Shown here: in pieces, positions 1 to 10,869 of the stretch
Position numbering within the stretch: the first letter of the stretch is position 1
Layout of the letters: the number at the start of each line of letters is the position of its first letter
Origin: Limnanthes douglasii subsp. nivea
Taxonomy: Eukaryota > Streptophyta > Magnoliopsida > Brassicales > Limnanthaceae
Assembly (NCBI GenBank): GCA_036936605.1
Contig: JAUPFV010000002.1
Span: forward strand, 247,277,305-247,341,304
Reading direction: 5' to 3'
Length of the DNA: 64,000 bases
Translations under genes and position numbers: made by a program
Notes under the pieces: model-generated
The model's database searches: none
The model's input: only the letters and a program-made list of their open reading frames with translations
What the model was told of the DNA's origin: nothing

Positions 1-228
1 CCCCTTCATGATGGCCTACAAATATGCAAAATAAAAGGGTTAAAGGAAATCGATATCGAAACCGAATCTTGAACTCTAGTTAATCTTATTTCTTCTGGTC
101 ATTACCCAAAAAACTTAGAATTAATTTTGAAAAACATAAGGTATTTAACTTTTCCTAAATTAGTTCTTCATCACATCCATAGAGAGAAAAATCGAGCAGC
201 AGATTGGTTTGCTCGATGGACTCTTTGA
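1..228 (+). pseudogene. LINE RNase H-like domain, C-terminal remnant
   Basis: Reading frame 1 from base 1 gives the end of an RVT_3-type RNase H domain as found at the C terminus of plant LINE polyproteins. A GLKEIDIETES block is followed by LVNLISSGHYPKN and by the diagnostic HREKNRAADWFARW block, in which the final Asp of the RNase H fold sits in the 'N-x-A-A-D' motif. It stops at TGA 226-228, the natural end of such domains. One internal stop (TGA near 67-69) shows it is not functional. The N-terminal part lies outside the window. The RNase H would remove the RNA strand during target-primed reverse transcription. A host RNase H-like gene fragment is a less likely alternative. Confidence 0.75.
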
Positions 229-354
229 TGTAACATGAAAGTTAATTTTAAAACTTTTAAACTTCCTTTACACTTAGAAGTCATTACGTTTCTAGAAATC
301 CTTCATGTAGAATATATTAGAATGCAATGACTATTGGTTCTCTGTGTTTTTCAG

Positions 355-800
355 GACATATGGGATGGTTAAAAGGAATTTACCTAGAAGTTCATAGCCT
401 TGGAAGTGACAAGAGTTGAAGCGGGTGTGAGGTTTACTGCTAGCTGAATAGTCTTGAAGCTCATGAGTGCCTGTTTCTGGATCAACATAAAATGAAGTAG
501 ATTTACATATTAACTCGGGCTTCTTAAATGACTCAATCAAAAGATTCTAAGGAAATACCTTAATCTAATGTGGTCATCTGAGATACTGCAATCTCTTTGA
601 GTTTGAACTCTCTATCCGTAACCAGCCACAATCACTTTATGCTGAAATGGTTGTGAAGTATTGTTGTAAGACCGACATGTTTGAAGATCTTGAATAGCTG
701 GTTCTGGATTCACATAAAAAATGTGAATCGTTGCAGTCCAATTCTGGCTTCCTAAATTTTACAATCCAAAAAATTTGTGTAAACAAAAAAATACCTGAAG
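355..800. repeat. Diverged ~220-bp tandem duplication, function unknown
   Basis: The segment around 461-560 (tgttTCTGGATCaACATAAAA, then GGCTTCTTAAAT) recurs about 217 bp further on at 678-796 (ggTTCTGGATtcACATAAAA, then GGCTTCCTAAAT). Read on the minus strand, both copies give a similar peptide with the pattern SFYVDPETGTHELQ / IFYVNPEPAIQDLQ. This suggests duplicated exons of some protein, but I do not recognise the family and no long frame is maintained (the best open stretch is 69 codons, 331-540 minus). Confidence 0.4.
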
Positions 801-860
801 ATTAAAATCTCAAAGAAGCAAACTAACTGCAATTGGGTATTTTCTAAAACTGATAATATC

Positions 861-1240
861 TTATGGAATTAGCACTAAGAGTGAACTTTCTCATTAATTC
901 TGAGGAAACCGAACCCAGATCATCACCTATCTATGAAGCCTTAATTAGAAGCTGTTCAGGATAGACTTCACTTAGGGTGCTATCTCCGTAATTCATGAGG
1001 CAGATCCCTCCACACGTAGTGACTCCATCCCTTGAATTGAGTTTTTTTTTGTAATCGAGTGAATTTCTCTGGAATTAGCACCCATAGTAACCTTTCTTTA
1101 CACTTTGGAGAAAACCAAACCCAGTTCATCCTCTATCCTTCAAGCCCTACCTCAAAATTAAATGATAGAAGCTTAAGATAAAGTTCTCTGAGGATGCCAT
1201 CTCCTAAAAGCATAAGGCTGACCTTTTTAAGTACTAATCA
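861..1240. repeat. Diverged ~206-bp direct duplication
   Basis: GGAATTAGCAC at about 865 and again at 1071 is followed in both places by an AACTTTCT/AACCTTTCT block, then GAGGAAACCGAACCCAGATCATC versus the related GAGAAAACCAAACCCAGTTCATC. A related 'GATGCCATCTCC / GGTGCTATCTCC' tail follows. No coding frame recognised. Confidence 0.5.
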
Positions 1241-1249
1241 CTCATAAAT

Positions 1250-1356
1250 CCATCTATTTGATGAGAAATAAGAAGATCGATTTGGTGATAAAAAATAATA
1301 TCGATTTGATGAGAAAGGAGAAGATCGATTTGATGAGAAAAGAGAAGATCGAAAGA
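1250..1356. repeat. Short tandem repeat, GATCGATTTGATGAGAAA unit
   Basis: Four to five imperfect copies of an 18-30 bp unit built on GATCGATTTGATGAGAAA. Otherwise non-coding DNA. Confidence 0.7.
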
Positions 1357-2470
1357 TGAGACAAATATTGGTCTAATTAAAGGAAGAGATTTTGAGTTGA
1401 AATATAAATTAGGGATATGTTTATTTTGTGAGTCGAATAAGGTTCAAATCTGGTTTTAACCCTGTGAATCAGGTCTCTTGGCCTTAAATCATTATTAGTT
1501 GTAAGACATTCTTTGGACCCAAGACAAATTTCCTTAAATATAAATCTTTTAGCTCAAAAAAATTGACGATCAACATATTTTGTTGATAAAATAAATAAAT
1601 ATATTGTTTAAAATATAGACTCATACATTATAAGTTTATACAAAAAACTAAAATCATGAACGAGAAATGACCAACTCCAATAAACATTATTCTTTTTAAC
1701 TTTTAAACTATTAGAAGTATAAAATAAAATTTGTTTCAAACTTTAAAAGATGGTAAAAAATGCTGATCATGGCATTAAAATAGACAGGAAACAAAATAAA
1801 ATTTGAAATCGTTGTCATCATAAAACTCCTATGATTTATTTATTAAGTGGTGTAACGTATTCGTTTCTTCATTGAACTTTTTTATACTCTTATTCTTTCC
1901 GGATTAAGATTTGTTATGATACTTTTGAGAGCTCTCAGTCAAGATTTAAAGTCTGTGTAAATGTTTAGATATAAATATTTTATTTTATTTCAAAAATAAT
2001 AATCTACCAAATAATCTTATATATATATAGATATAGATATATAGATATGTAGATATATATACAGTAGCCTAGCCAGGATTTGATCCTTATGGGGACCTAG
2101 TTATTTTCCAAAAATGAAATACCTGGAAAATAGAAATTTTTAGGTTTTTATTCACCATGTATGGTTTTTTTCTGGTTTGTTTGATTAACTAGAATTTTTC
2201 ATTCATGAAGACGATGCTGTCTCACATTTACGACTGTTTATCTTAGTTTTTTTTATACTTATCTTCGTGTATTGTGTGTGTATCTTGACTAGTCTTTGAT
2301 TGTGTTGAGATTTGTAGGAGTCGAGAGACGACAAATCTTGATATACTCAATGTTCTTGAAAGTGTTGGATTAAGAATTTTTTCCTTTGTTAATTTGATTT
2401 ATGTATATGTTGGATTTTGGAATTTAACTTACTTAGGTCAGTGTTGAAATTAGGTTCTCGTAGAAGGAAA
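1357..2470. other. AT-rich spacer with a TA/GATA microsatellite
   Basis: No coding or structural feature recognised. A degenerate TATATAGATA microsatellite lies at about 2019-2063. Confidence 0.5.
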
Positions 2471-2618
2471 AAAACAATATGCATGGAAAGGGTTTAAAAG
2501 AATCCCTGAAATTTTCTAAATCAGATATCCGATCTTCAAAAAGTAAAAAACAATATACATGAAAAAAGTTTAAAGCAATCCCTGAATTTTTTTAACTCAA
2601 ATATGCAATCTTCTAAGG
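2471..2618. repeat. Two-copy 76-bp tandem duplication
   Basis: AAAACAATATGCATGGAAAG... at 2471 repeats as AAAACAATATACATGAAAAA... at 2547, and both copies continue through 'AATCCCTGAA' to 'ATCTTC'. The following open stretch (2603-2821) is low-complexity AT-rich DNA and is not taken as a gene. Confidence 0.7.
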
Positions 2619-3014
2619 TGTCCATAATTAGCTTGGTATTTCAAGAAGTATTGAATATTTGGATTGAAATTTATAAAAACACCACTACCTTTTTGTTTAT
2701 ACTAATCCAATTATCTATACTAACTCTATTAATTCATTATTTTATACTAACTTCTAATTATCCTGTTTTAATAATAAAAAGATTTAAACTAAATAATAAA
2801 TATATTAATCTAAATAATTAGTTACTAAGATAATGTTGATGTTTGAAATTAACACTTTTGGATTTCAACCTCAGTTTATTCCATGAGTATATGACAGATC
2901 TTAGCAATTTGTAAACTTATTAAACATGCATATAAATCTCTGGGTTCCTAGACAGACCTCTGTATCTATAACAATTTGTTTTCTATTTATTTTTATAAAA
3001 AAATTGAATAATAT

Positions 3015-3728
3015 TTTTATTAATTAAAAATATATAATATATAATATTATATTTGTTTAATTTTTTTATTAAATTAATATATAAATTTAAATTATCCAAT
3101 TTTTGACAAAGAAATCAAGTTCCACTAGCATCCATGCTAGTTTTAATATATCATGCTTTAGTTATTATTATATATAATACTATAAATATTTATACTATAT
3201 AAAGACTATTAGTATTTCAATAGCATTTACTAAAATATAATTCATAATATTAAAAAGAAAATATATAATATCTAATATTATCTATGTTTAATTTTTTTAT
3301 TAAATTAATATATAAATTTAAATTATCCAACTTTAGATAAAGAAATCAAGTTCGACAAAACTACATCCTAGTTTTAATGATATCATGGTTTAGTTATTAT
3401 TATATATAATATTATAAATATTAATAATTTATAAATACTAGTAGTATTTCAATAGCATATACTAAAATATAATTCATAATATTAAAAACAAAATACATAA
3501 TATCTAATATTATCTATGTTTAATTTTTTTATTAAATTAATATATAAATTTAAATTATCGAACTTTAGATAAAGAAATCGAGTTCCACGAAACTAAGCAT
3601 CCATACTAGTTTTAATGATATCATGCCTTAGTTATTATTATATATAATATTATGAATATTAATAGTATATAAAGACTATTAGTATTTCAATAGCATATAC
3701 TAAAATATAATTCATAATATTAAAAAAA
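3015..3728. repeat. 231-bp AT-rich tandem repeat, three copies
   Basis: Three head-to-tail copies are marked by AAATTAATATATAAATTTAA at 3071, 3302 and 3534, so the period is 231-232 bp. Each copy carries the same order of blocks: TTTAATTTTTTTATT, then AAATTATCCAA, AAAGAAATCAAGTTC, AGTTTTAATGATATCATG and TTCAATAGCAT. Conservation over the whole unit suggests a short satellite-like array rather than a dispersed repeat. Confidence 0.85.
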
Positions 3729-4235
3729 AATTCTAGAATTTAAAAGTTTTTAAATTTTTTAAAAAACAATTCAACTAATTGTTTTTAAAATATAAGAATT
3801 ATTGTAAATATAAAATTATACAAAGAGTTTAAAGTCTAAAGTCTTAAAAATTATATAAAATATAAATTTTATTTTCTGAATGTAAAAAACTGTTCTTGCT
3901 TTGTATAACTATGTGCAACCCAATACAGACATAGAAGGTGGACTATATTAATGCAAAGTGCTAAGATCCACAAAGAGTACTATTGATAGTCGTCATTTAA
4001 TCCAAGTGATTATTTTATAACCTATTGTGAATTTGGTTCTTCAATTTTAATGTTAAAAATTACATATATAATTTTGTTTATGATTAAAAGTTAAATTGAA
4101 ATATAGTATTTTACAAAATATTGAAAAAAAAAACTACTTGTATAAAGATAGAAATTATTGCATGTGTTGCTTTGTAGTATTATTGACATAAACAAATAAT
4201 TTTATTTTATTTTTTGATAAATTAAAAGTAACTAG
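3729..4235. other. AT-rich spacer without recognisable features
   Basis: No frame, repeat or RNA gene that I can support. Confidence 0.4.
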
Positions 4236-4239
4236 CTAA

Positions 4240-4318
4240 CGTCAACAGCATGTGAACCTGCGCAGGCATAGCCCTGCGGATTTTGAGTCTATCTCCTTAA
4301 CCACCCGGACATATTGAC
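4240..4318 (-). tRNA. tRNA-Ser-like relic (degenerate)
   Basis: Read on the minus strand, GTCAATATGTCCGGGTGG starts a tRNA-Ser-like sequence. The 5' GTCAATA pairs with 3' TGTTGAC as a seven-base acceptor stem with one G-U pair. The A-box-like GGGTGGTTAAGGAGA and a long variable arm (GGGCTATGCC) fit tRNA-Ser. The B-box GGTTCACAT has lost about three bases of the 3' T-stem (normally GGTTCGAATCC), and the anticodon stem is poorly paired with a CAA at the anticodon position instead of UGA. It is therefore most likely a tRNA pseudogene or the head of a tRNA-derived SINE. Confidence 0.6.
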
Positions 4319-4539
4319 CTTTCTCAAGCAAAGTTTTATCTCAATAAATATGACACCTAGTTTGTATTATTATTTTATACTTAATATACAAATCCATATT
4401 CAAACCATCTTCTTATTTATTCAGACTTAGATTTAGATTTAAAATTGGAAACTATTAATTAAAGTGTAACATTATTACTTTTGTATAAATCAGAAACCAA
4501 ACAATCACATTACTACAAAAACATTAGATAAATAAAAGT

Positions 4540-4848
4540 ATCATAGTAGAATGGGTCTTATAATAAATCTTCTTTTTTATTTCATATTGGTAAAAGTAGC
4601 ATGAGTTGTCATCAGAAAAACACAAAACCTAGGATTCTTCAATTGTTCACCTGACTCTAAAATATTTCATATTATAAATAAACCATCACCAAATTGCATT
4701 ATAATACTAGAATGGCTCTTAAAATAAATCTTCTTTTTTATTTCATATACATATTGGTAAAAGTAGCATGAGTTATCGATAAACACAAAACTTAGGATTC
4801 TTGAATTGTTCACCTAACTCTAAAAAGTTTCATATTAAAAATAAACAT
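4540..4848. repeat. Two-copy ~161-bp tandem duplication
   Basis: GAATGGGTCTTATAATAAAT at about 4549 and GAATGGCTCTTAAAATAAAT at about 4710 start two copies that share AAAAGTAGCATGAGTT, AACACAAAAC, TAGGATTCTT, AATTGTTCACCT and CTCTAAAA in the same order. Confidence 0.8.
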
Positions 4849-5419
4849 AATCGATATTACTGGTATCTGATTAAATAAAAACTACATCTGCAACCGGAAG
4901 AGAATAAGGTTGCAAAATATCGATCTGCTAATTTTTCTAGTATCAATTTAAAGCTATATAGTTATTTTTACATATACAAAATATGAATCTATAGTTATTT
5001 TTAAATAAAAGAACAAATTTAGAATCCACACAAAACCTCTTTATTTATTTTTAATACATTTATTACAGCAAGAAAAACTATGTGTTTTACTAGATATTTT
5101 AATTACCAAGTGTAATAGAAAAAAAATCATCTGCCTTTTAACTGCCAATTTATGTTTACCATTTCTTCTCGGATACTTTTTTCTTCAATTTTATAATATG
5201 CGGGATTTTTAAAAACTATTACAATTTTGTTTTAGAATTAATCAAGTGTCATCAAATAGAATTTCTTTATTACAAATACATAGTTAACCGTTTAATTATA
5301 CTTTACCTCGAAGTAAATACGTTAGATATTAAAAATGTATTCGAAAGTTCAAAACCACCTTTCCAATTAAAAAAAAATTAATCATTAAATTAATTTCAAA
5401 GAAACAATAATATTCAATT
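4849..5419. other. AT-rich spacer
   Basis: No feature recognised before the abrupt switch to C+A-rich repeat DNA at about 5425. Confidence 0.4.
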
Positions 5420-5424
5420 CACCG

Positions 5425-7165
5425 TTACGATCCACCACCACTACAACCACCACCATCATTATGACTACCACCACAACCAAGACAACAACCACCACCTCTA
5501 CCACGACCACCGCCACTTCCACCATAACGACCACCACCACCACCACCATAACCTTCATGACCACCACCACCACAACTTCTAGCACTACCACCACCAGAAC
5601 CATCATGACCACCACCACCACTTCTAACACTACCACCACAACCACAACTATCACCACAACCACTACAACCACCACCACCACCACAACGACGACCACCACC
5701 ACAACTACAACAACCACAACCACAACTACAACGACCACCACCACAACCATCAATACCACCACCACAACCACCACCACCACAACCTAGACCACCACCACCA
5801 CCACCATAATTACCACCATCACCACAACCATCACTACCACAACAACGACCACCACCACAACCACAACCACCACGACCACCACCACAACCATCACTATCAC
5901 GACCACCACCACAACCATCACTATCACGACCACCACCACGACCACCAACATGACACCATCACTACCATCACCACGACTAATACCACCACCACGACCATCA
6001 CCACAACCAGGCTACAGCCACCACAACCACGACGACCATCACCACAACCACCAAGACTACCACCACCACCACCACTACAACCACCATCACTACTACGATA
6101 ATCATCACGAAGGATAACATGACCATCATCAACACGACCAAGAGCACCACCACGACCACGACCACGACCACGACAACGACCACCACCACGACCACAACCA
6201 CCATCAGCACTAGAACCACCACCAATACCATCACCACCACCAGTACCACCACAATCACACCATCACCACCACCACCACCATTACCACCACCACCACCACA
6301 ACCACCTCCACCACCAACAAAATGACCATTATGACTACCACCACAACTTTAACACTACAACCACCACGATCACCACGACCACCACCAGCACCAGCACCAC
6401 CACCCCACCATCACCACCATCAAAACCACCACTACTAACAATACAACCACCACCACTTCCACCACAACCACACCACCACCACCACCAAAACGACCGCGAC
6501 CACGATCACAGCAACAATCACAACCACCATTATCACCACCACCACCATCACAACCGCAACCACCGCCACCATGACCACCATCACTACCATCACCACCACA
6601 ACCACCACCACGATCACTTTCATCACCACCACACCACCACCTCCACCACTACGAACACCACCACGACCAGAATAGTGATGACCACCACCACTAGCACCAC
6701 CACGACCAAGACACCACCAGCACCACCACGACCAAGACCACCAGCACCACAACGACCAAGACCATCACCACCACTAAGACCACTACCACCACCACCACTA
6801 CAACCACCATCACTACCACAGCCATCATCACGAACGACAACATGACCTCTATCAACACGACTAAGAGCACCACCACGACCACGACGATGTCAACGACCAC
6901 CACCACCACCACCACCACAACCACCATCACTACCAGAACCACCACCACGACCAACAACATGACCACCACCAGTACCATCACCACCACCACGATCAATAAC
7001 ATGAACACCACCACTACCACCACAATCACACCCCTACCACCACAATCATACCACCACCACCACAACCATCACCACCATCACAACCACCACCATGACCAAC
7101 GTCACCACCACATCCACCATGACCAACGTCACCACCACATCCACCACGACCACCACCACCCATTA
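5425..7165. repeat. 1.75-kb degenerate CCA/CAC (GGT/GTG) trinucleotide array
   Basis: About 1,740 bp composed almost only of CCA, ACC, ACA and CGA triplets on the plus strand, so the minus strand is a long run of GGT/GTG/TGT. Longer units are superimposed: a unit containing ACAACCATCACTATCACGACC is repeated near 5880-5940, a CACCACGACCAAGACCACCAG unit near 6690-6765, and an ACCAACGTCACCACCACATCC unit twice at 7097-7150. A larger segment duplicates at ~723 bp spacing (6055-6200 versus 6778-6925, anchored by AACATGACC). Any long Thr- or Val-rich frame here is a by-product of the repeat. Confidence 0.95.
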
Positions 7166-8280
7166 CGAATATCAGTAACAAGAATGTTACTCTCTTAGGA
7201 CTAACAGTAATAAAACTATTATACCTAGGTATTTCGGCTAAGAAAAATCAATCATGTTATTCCTTTTGTTATTAAGAGAATTTCTTTCGATTGTTTAGGT
7301 TAACAAAAATAAACCTTGTAATTTATTACTTCTATTATGAATATTAGTAATAATATCCCTACTTTATTAAGAATAATAATAATAATAGTATTATTTCTAA
7401 ATAATTCAATTAACGAAAATAAATCATGTTAATTATTTTTTATTAACAAATTTATTTGACTTGTTTAGATTGACAAAAATAGATATTGTCATTCATTTAA
7501 AAATATAAAAAAGTATTCATGTTACTCCTATTAGGAATATCGGTAATAGCATTGTTACTATATTAGAATAATAGTATTAAGATTGTTATTTCTAGGTACT
7601 TCGATTAACAAAAATTAATCACATTTTTTTATAGATGAATTATTTGACTTGTTTAGATTAACGAAAATAAATCTTGTCATTTATTTAAAAATAAAAAAAA
7701 TATTCATGTTACTCGTATTAGGAATATCGGTTATAACATTGTTACTCTATTAGAATAACACTAATAAGATTGTTATTTCTAGGTACTTTGATTAACAAAA
7801 ATGAATCATTTTATTCATTTATTATAACTTTTTGAGTTGTTTAAATTAAGAAAAATAAATCTTGTTATTCATTTGAAAAATATTAAAATTAATCATGTTA
7901 CTCGTATAATGAATAACAATAAAATTGTTACTCTTATTAGAAGTAACAGTAATAAAACTGCTACTCTTATTAGAAATAATAGTAATAAAATTGTTACTCA
8001 TATAATTTTTTTTGGTAGTAATGTTATTCCTAAAAAGTAATAACAAAATACAGCAAATATTGTCAAAATCTGGACATGATAAAACTAGAAATATAACATG
8101 TTTTCTCTATTTAGAAAACAAAAAATATAATCACTAGCTTGTGCTATTGTTGGTCTAAACCAATTATTTTAAAGTAAATTAATACTTTCATTAAATGTTT
8201 TTGAGTTGTTTAGATTAACAAAAATAAATCATGTCATTCATTTAAAAAAAAATATCAGGTTATTCACGATGGAAACTATT
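7166..8280. repeat. ~187-bp AT-rich tandem repeat abutting the CCA array
   Basis: Five to six diverged copies. The block TCATTTAAAAATATAAAAAA...CATGTTACTC...TTAGGAATATCGGTAAT occurs at about 7490, 7677 and 7864, with further copies at about 7315 and 8234, so the period is 187-189 bp. Each unit ends in TTTAGATTAACAAAAATAAA. Inside one copy (7905-8010) a smaller GTTACTCTTATTAGAAATAA unit is itself repeated three times. Confidence 0.8.
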
Positions 8281-8542
8281 ACTCTTAACAGAAATAAAAT
8301 AATAAATTTGTAACTCTTACGGAAAATATACAAATCAACATTTAACATATTAATAAAATCATAAATTATCGATTATCTTAATCTCATTCACTAAACATTA
8401 TTACGCATTTTCCAAATCAAACTCAAAAATTTAACTAAACTAATGAAGTCTATTAGCTTCTCTAATTCCACTAAAATAAGTACAATGAATAGTAGAATAA
8501 TGAGTTTAAGAAGTGAAATTTAATTGAAATTTATGAAATTTT

Positions 8543-8580
8543 AACTTTTGAATTTTGAATTTTGAATTTTGAATTTTGAA
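8543..8580. repeat. TTTTGAA heptamer repeat
   Basis: Five consecutive copies of the heptamer TTTTGAA. Confidence 0.9.
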
Positions 8581-9117
8581 AAGATAATTTAATATCATTA
8601 AAAAGACACTATCAAATTAATTTAGATAGTTTATTACTATAGATATAACTTAGAATGATTCTTCTTGTTTATCATCTATATATATATACACCGTAGCCAA
8701 CCATGGCACAAGAGTATATGCCAACCGTTATAGTTGAAAAATAAAATAAAATAAAAAATAAAAATTATTAGATATTTGGGTCATGTACAAGTATAATGGT
8801 CTACAAGCTTACATTGGAATTAACCAAACTAAAGCCAATTAAACGAGAATTTTTAATTATTTTATGCATCTTACATGAAATAACCTTTACTTTTTTTTCC
8901 ATAACTTTAAAAAAAAGATTATTTGCCATTTCTTTTCTTCACCATATTTTTTATAAATTCTAAATAAATTATAATAAAAACTAGCTCAACCTCATCAATT
9001 AAAAAGAATATAAATCCATAACAGAAATGTATAAAATTGAAAGTTCATAACGTATCTAACCTTTTCAACTGCATGTAAGTTGACCGACGTTGATAAAAAA
9101 CTTACGATTGTCATTTG
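8581..9117. other. AT-rich spacer
   Basis: No supportable feature. A short TATATATATACA run lies at about 8676. Confidence 0.4.
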
Positions 9118-9770
9118 AGTGCGTTGGAAATGTTTATTAAATGTGGATGATCGGAAGAAGAGTTCTGATCATCGGAGTATATGAAACAAACAAAATAAAT
9201 AGAGCTTGAAAGTCTTTGGGTGAAGGTTTATCGCAATTAGGTTCGTGCTAATCACCACAAACATGCCAAGAAGGAAACTTGGAATGCCCGGAGATAAAGA
9301 GTTTGGAACTTCCATTAATCATATTTTCAAACTTAATGATACTGAAGCTCCCACAGAAGTTGTGGATAAAAATTATATGTTAGAGATACTTTATGCCAAT
9401 CGTATTGGTAACATTATATATGTTATGATTTGTACAAAATCTGATCTTGCCTACTTTGTAAGTGTTTTAAGTAGATTAATGTCTAATCTTAAAAATCCAC
9501 ATTGGCATGCAATGAAGTGGCTCATGAGATACTTGAAGGATTCAGTTTTCTTAGGGTTGTGTTATGATATGAGTGATATACTGTTGAGAGGATATGTAGA
9601 ATTTAATTATGTAGGCTCCCTTGACATAAGAAATTCTAATTCGGGTCATATATTTATTGTGCTTAGAGAGGTGGTTAATTGAAATTCTTGTATATGAAAG
9701 GTTGTTGTGTCGTCATATATGGAAGCCAAATATATGAGTACTAAGAATGTTAGACTCATTAAAGAGAGAT
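9118..9770 (+). pseudogene. Copia pol fragment: end of reverse transcriptase and RNase H
   Basis: The open stretch 9245-9682 matches the end of Ty1/Copia pol. NRIGNIIYVMICTKSDLAY corresponds to the 'vGSLmYaMvcTRPDiay' block, HWHAMKWLMRYLKDS to 'HW.AvKwilRYLkgT', and LRGYVEFNYVGSLDIRNSNS to the start of RNase H, where the normal D-A-D is E-F-N. After TGA 9680-9682 the frame continues to SSYMEAKYM (the 'STTEAEYMA' block). The upstream 120 bp contain a frameshifted 'vLe.FnvDD' piece. Two internal stops, mutated catalytic Asp residues and the absence of the rest of pol make it a dead fragment. Confidence 0.85.
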
Positions 9771-9779
9771 GAAGAAGTT

Positions 9780-10130
9780 TTGAAATAAAAAATTCACAGA
9801 AATAATTTAGTGAGTCATAAATTACCCATTAAGGTCTATAATCGTTTTTACTTCTTTTGTGTGTGTTAAACTCTCTATAAACCCAATAGTTAGGCTTGGT
9901 GAATGTATAAAAAAAGACAGAGTCACTGAGTCTTTCTATCAAAATCAATCTGCAGCAGGTCCACAGACGTAGGCATAGTCTGCTGAACTCCATTAACAAT
10001 TTTGTGTGTGTTTTATTTCACTTTTATTTATTGTGTTCTTTTTATTTTGATATGATTGCATAAAGATTGTGTATTTTCCTAAAAACGTTTTTACCTCAAG
10101 CCATTTTAGAAGAGTCTCAGAGCTACATGT
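9780..10130 (+). other. Probable Copia LTR/leader with degenerate primer-binding site
   Basis: Non-coding stretch between a Copia pol end and a Copia gag start. AGTCTCAGAGCTACATG at about 10114-10130 resembles the tRNA-iMet primer site TGGTATCAGAGCTACATG, and a gag start follows 40 bases later. The stretch before it would then be an LTR or its 3' part, but no second copy is present in the window to prove this. Confidence 0.4.
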
Positions 10131-10170
10131 TTGGTAGCGATCCAAATAAGGTTAGATTTGAGTTGGAGCA

Positions 10171-10822
10171 ATGGATTCAGACGAAGGAAATGTGATTCTC
10201 GAAAAGTTCGATGGTGTAGATTTTGGGTTCCAGAAGATGATGCGTTACTATGCTCCTTAGAAACTAGGGAAGAGTCTTGGGTGTTAGACTCTAGAGCATC
10301 GTTTCATGCTACTTCGAAGAAAGAATTCTTTAAGTGGCATGTCCCTGGTAACCTTGTAAATGTATATCTTGGTGATGATCAACCTTGTGATAGTATTGGT
10401 AAATGTACTGTGAAGATTAAGTTGCATGGGTATGTCTGAGAACTGAAAGATGTCAGACATATCCCCAATATGAGAAAGAACTTAATCTCAGTAAGAAGTT
10501 CGCTAGCAAAGGCTATACTAGGATCTTCTATAGTGATAATTGGAAAATTTCCAAGGGTGCCATGACGGTTTATTGCGTAAAGAAAATCTGTAATCTTGAC
10601 GCGAAATTTGAGACGAGCTATTCAATTGCAATAGAAGCAGGAAACGAAAATCCGAATATGTGGTACCAGAGGCTTGGCCACATGAGTGAGAAAGGTATAA
10701 AAATTGTAAGATATATCTCGATACACTGTAAGAAATTGTTTAAATTACTGATGTTGTTCTTTGAGCCGTTTACAAAAATGGCAAAGTCATTTGCAAAGGA
10801 AAGACAATTGATGTTCATCTGA
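10171..10822 (+). pseudogene. Internally deleted Copia gag-protease-GAG_pre-integrase
   Basis: ATG 10171 begins MDSDEGNVILEKFDGVDFGF, a typical Copia gag N terminus ('kFdG.nf..Wk'). After some 30 codons it runs directly, in a shifted frame, into the protease: ESWVLDSRASFHAT, then VYLGDDQPC, KIKLHG, LKDVRHIPNMRKNLIS. At 10562-10822 comes the GAG_pre-integrase block MWYQRLGHMSEKGIKI. The protease active site DSGAS reads DSRAS. Most of gag and all of the integrase core and reverse transcriptase are missing. It is collinear with the Copia piece just upstream but lies on the far side of a leader, so the two probably belong to different copies. Confidence 0.8.
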
Positions 10823-10869
10823 CTTATGATTTTAAACTTTATTCCATGATAGTTATTGAAGATTTTGTT

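Noticed and set aside
3015..3728. Regular repeat array as a possible CRISPR
   Set aside because: The whole 231-bp unit is repeated, without short repeats separated by unique spacers, and the window is eukaryotic.
5385..7198. Long poly-Val, poly-Thr and His-rich open frames on both strands
   Set aside because: They exist only because CCA/CAC triplets contain no stop codons in most frames; no start context, no non-repetitive sequence.
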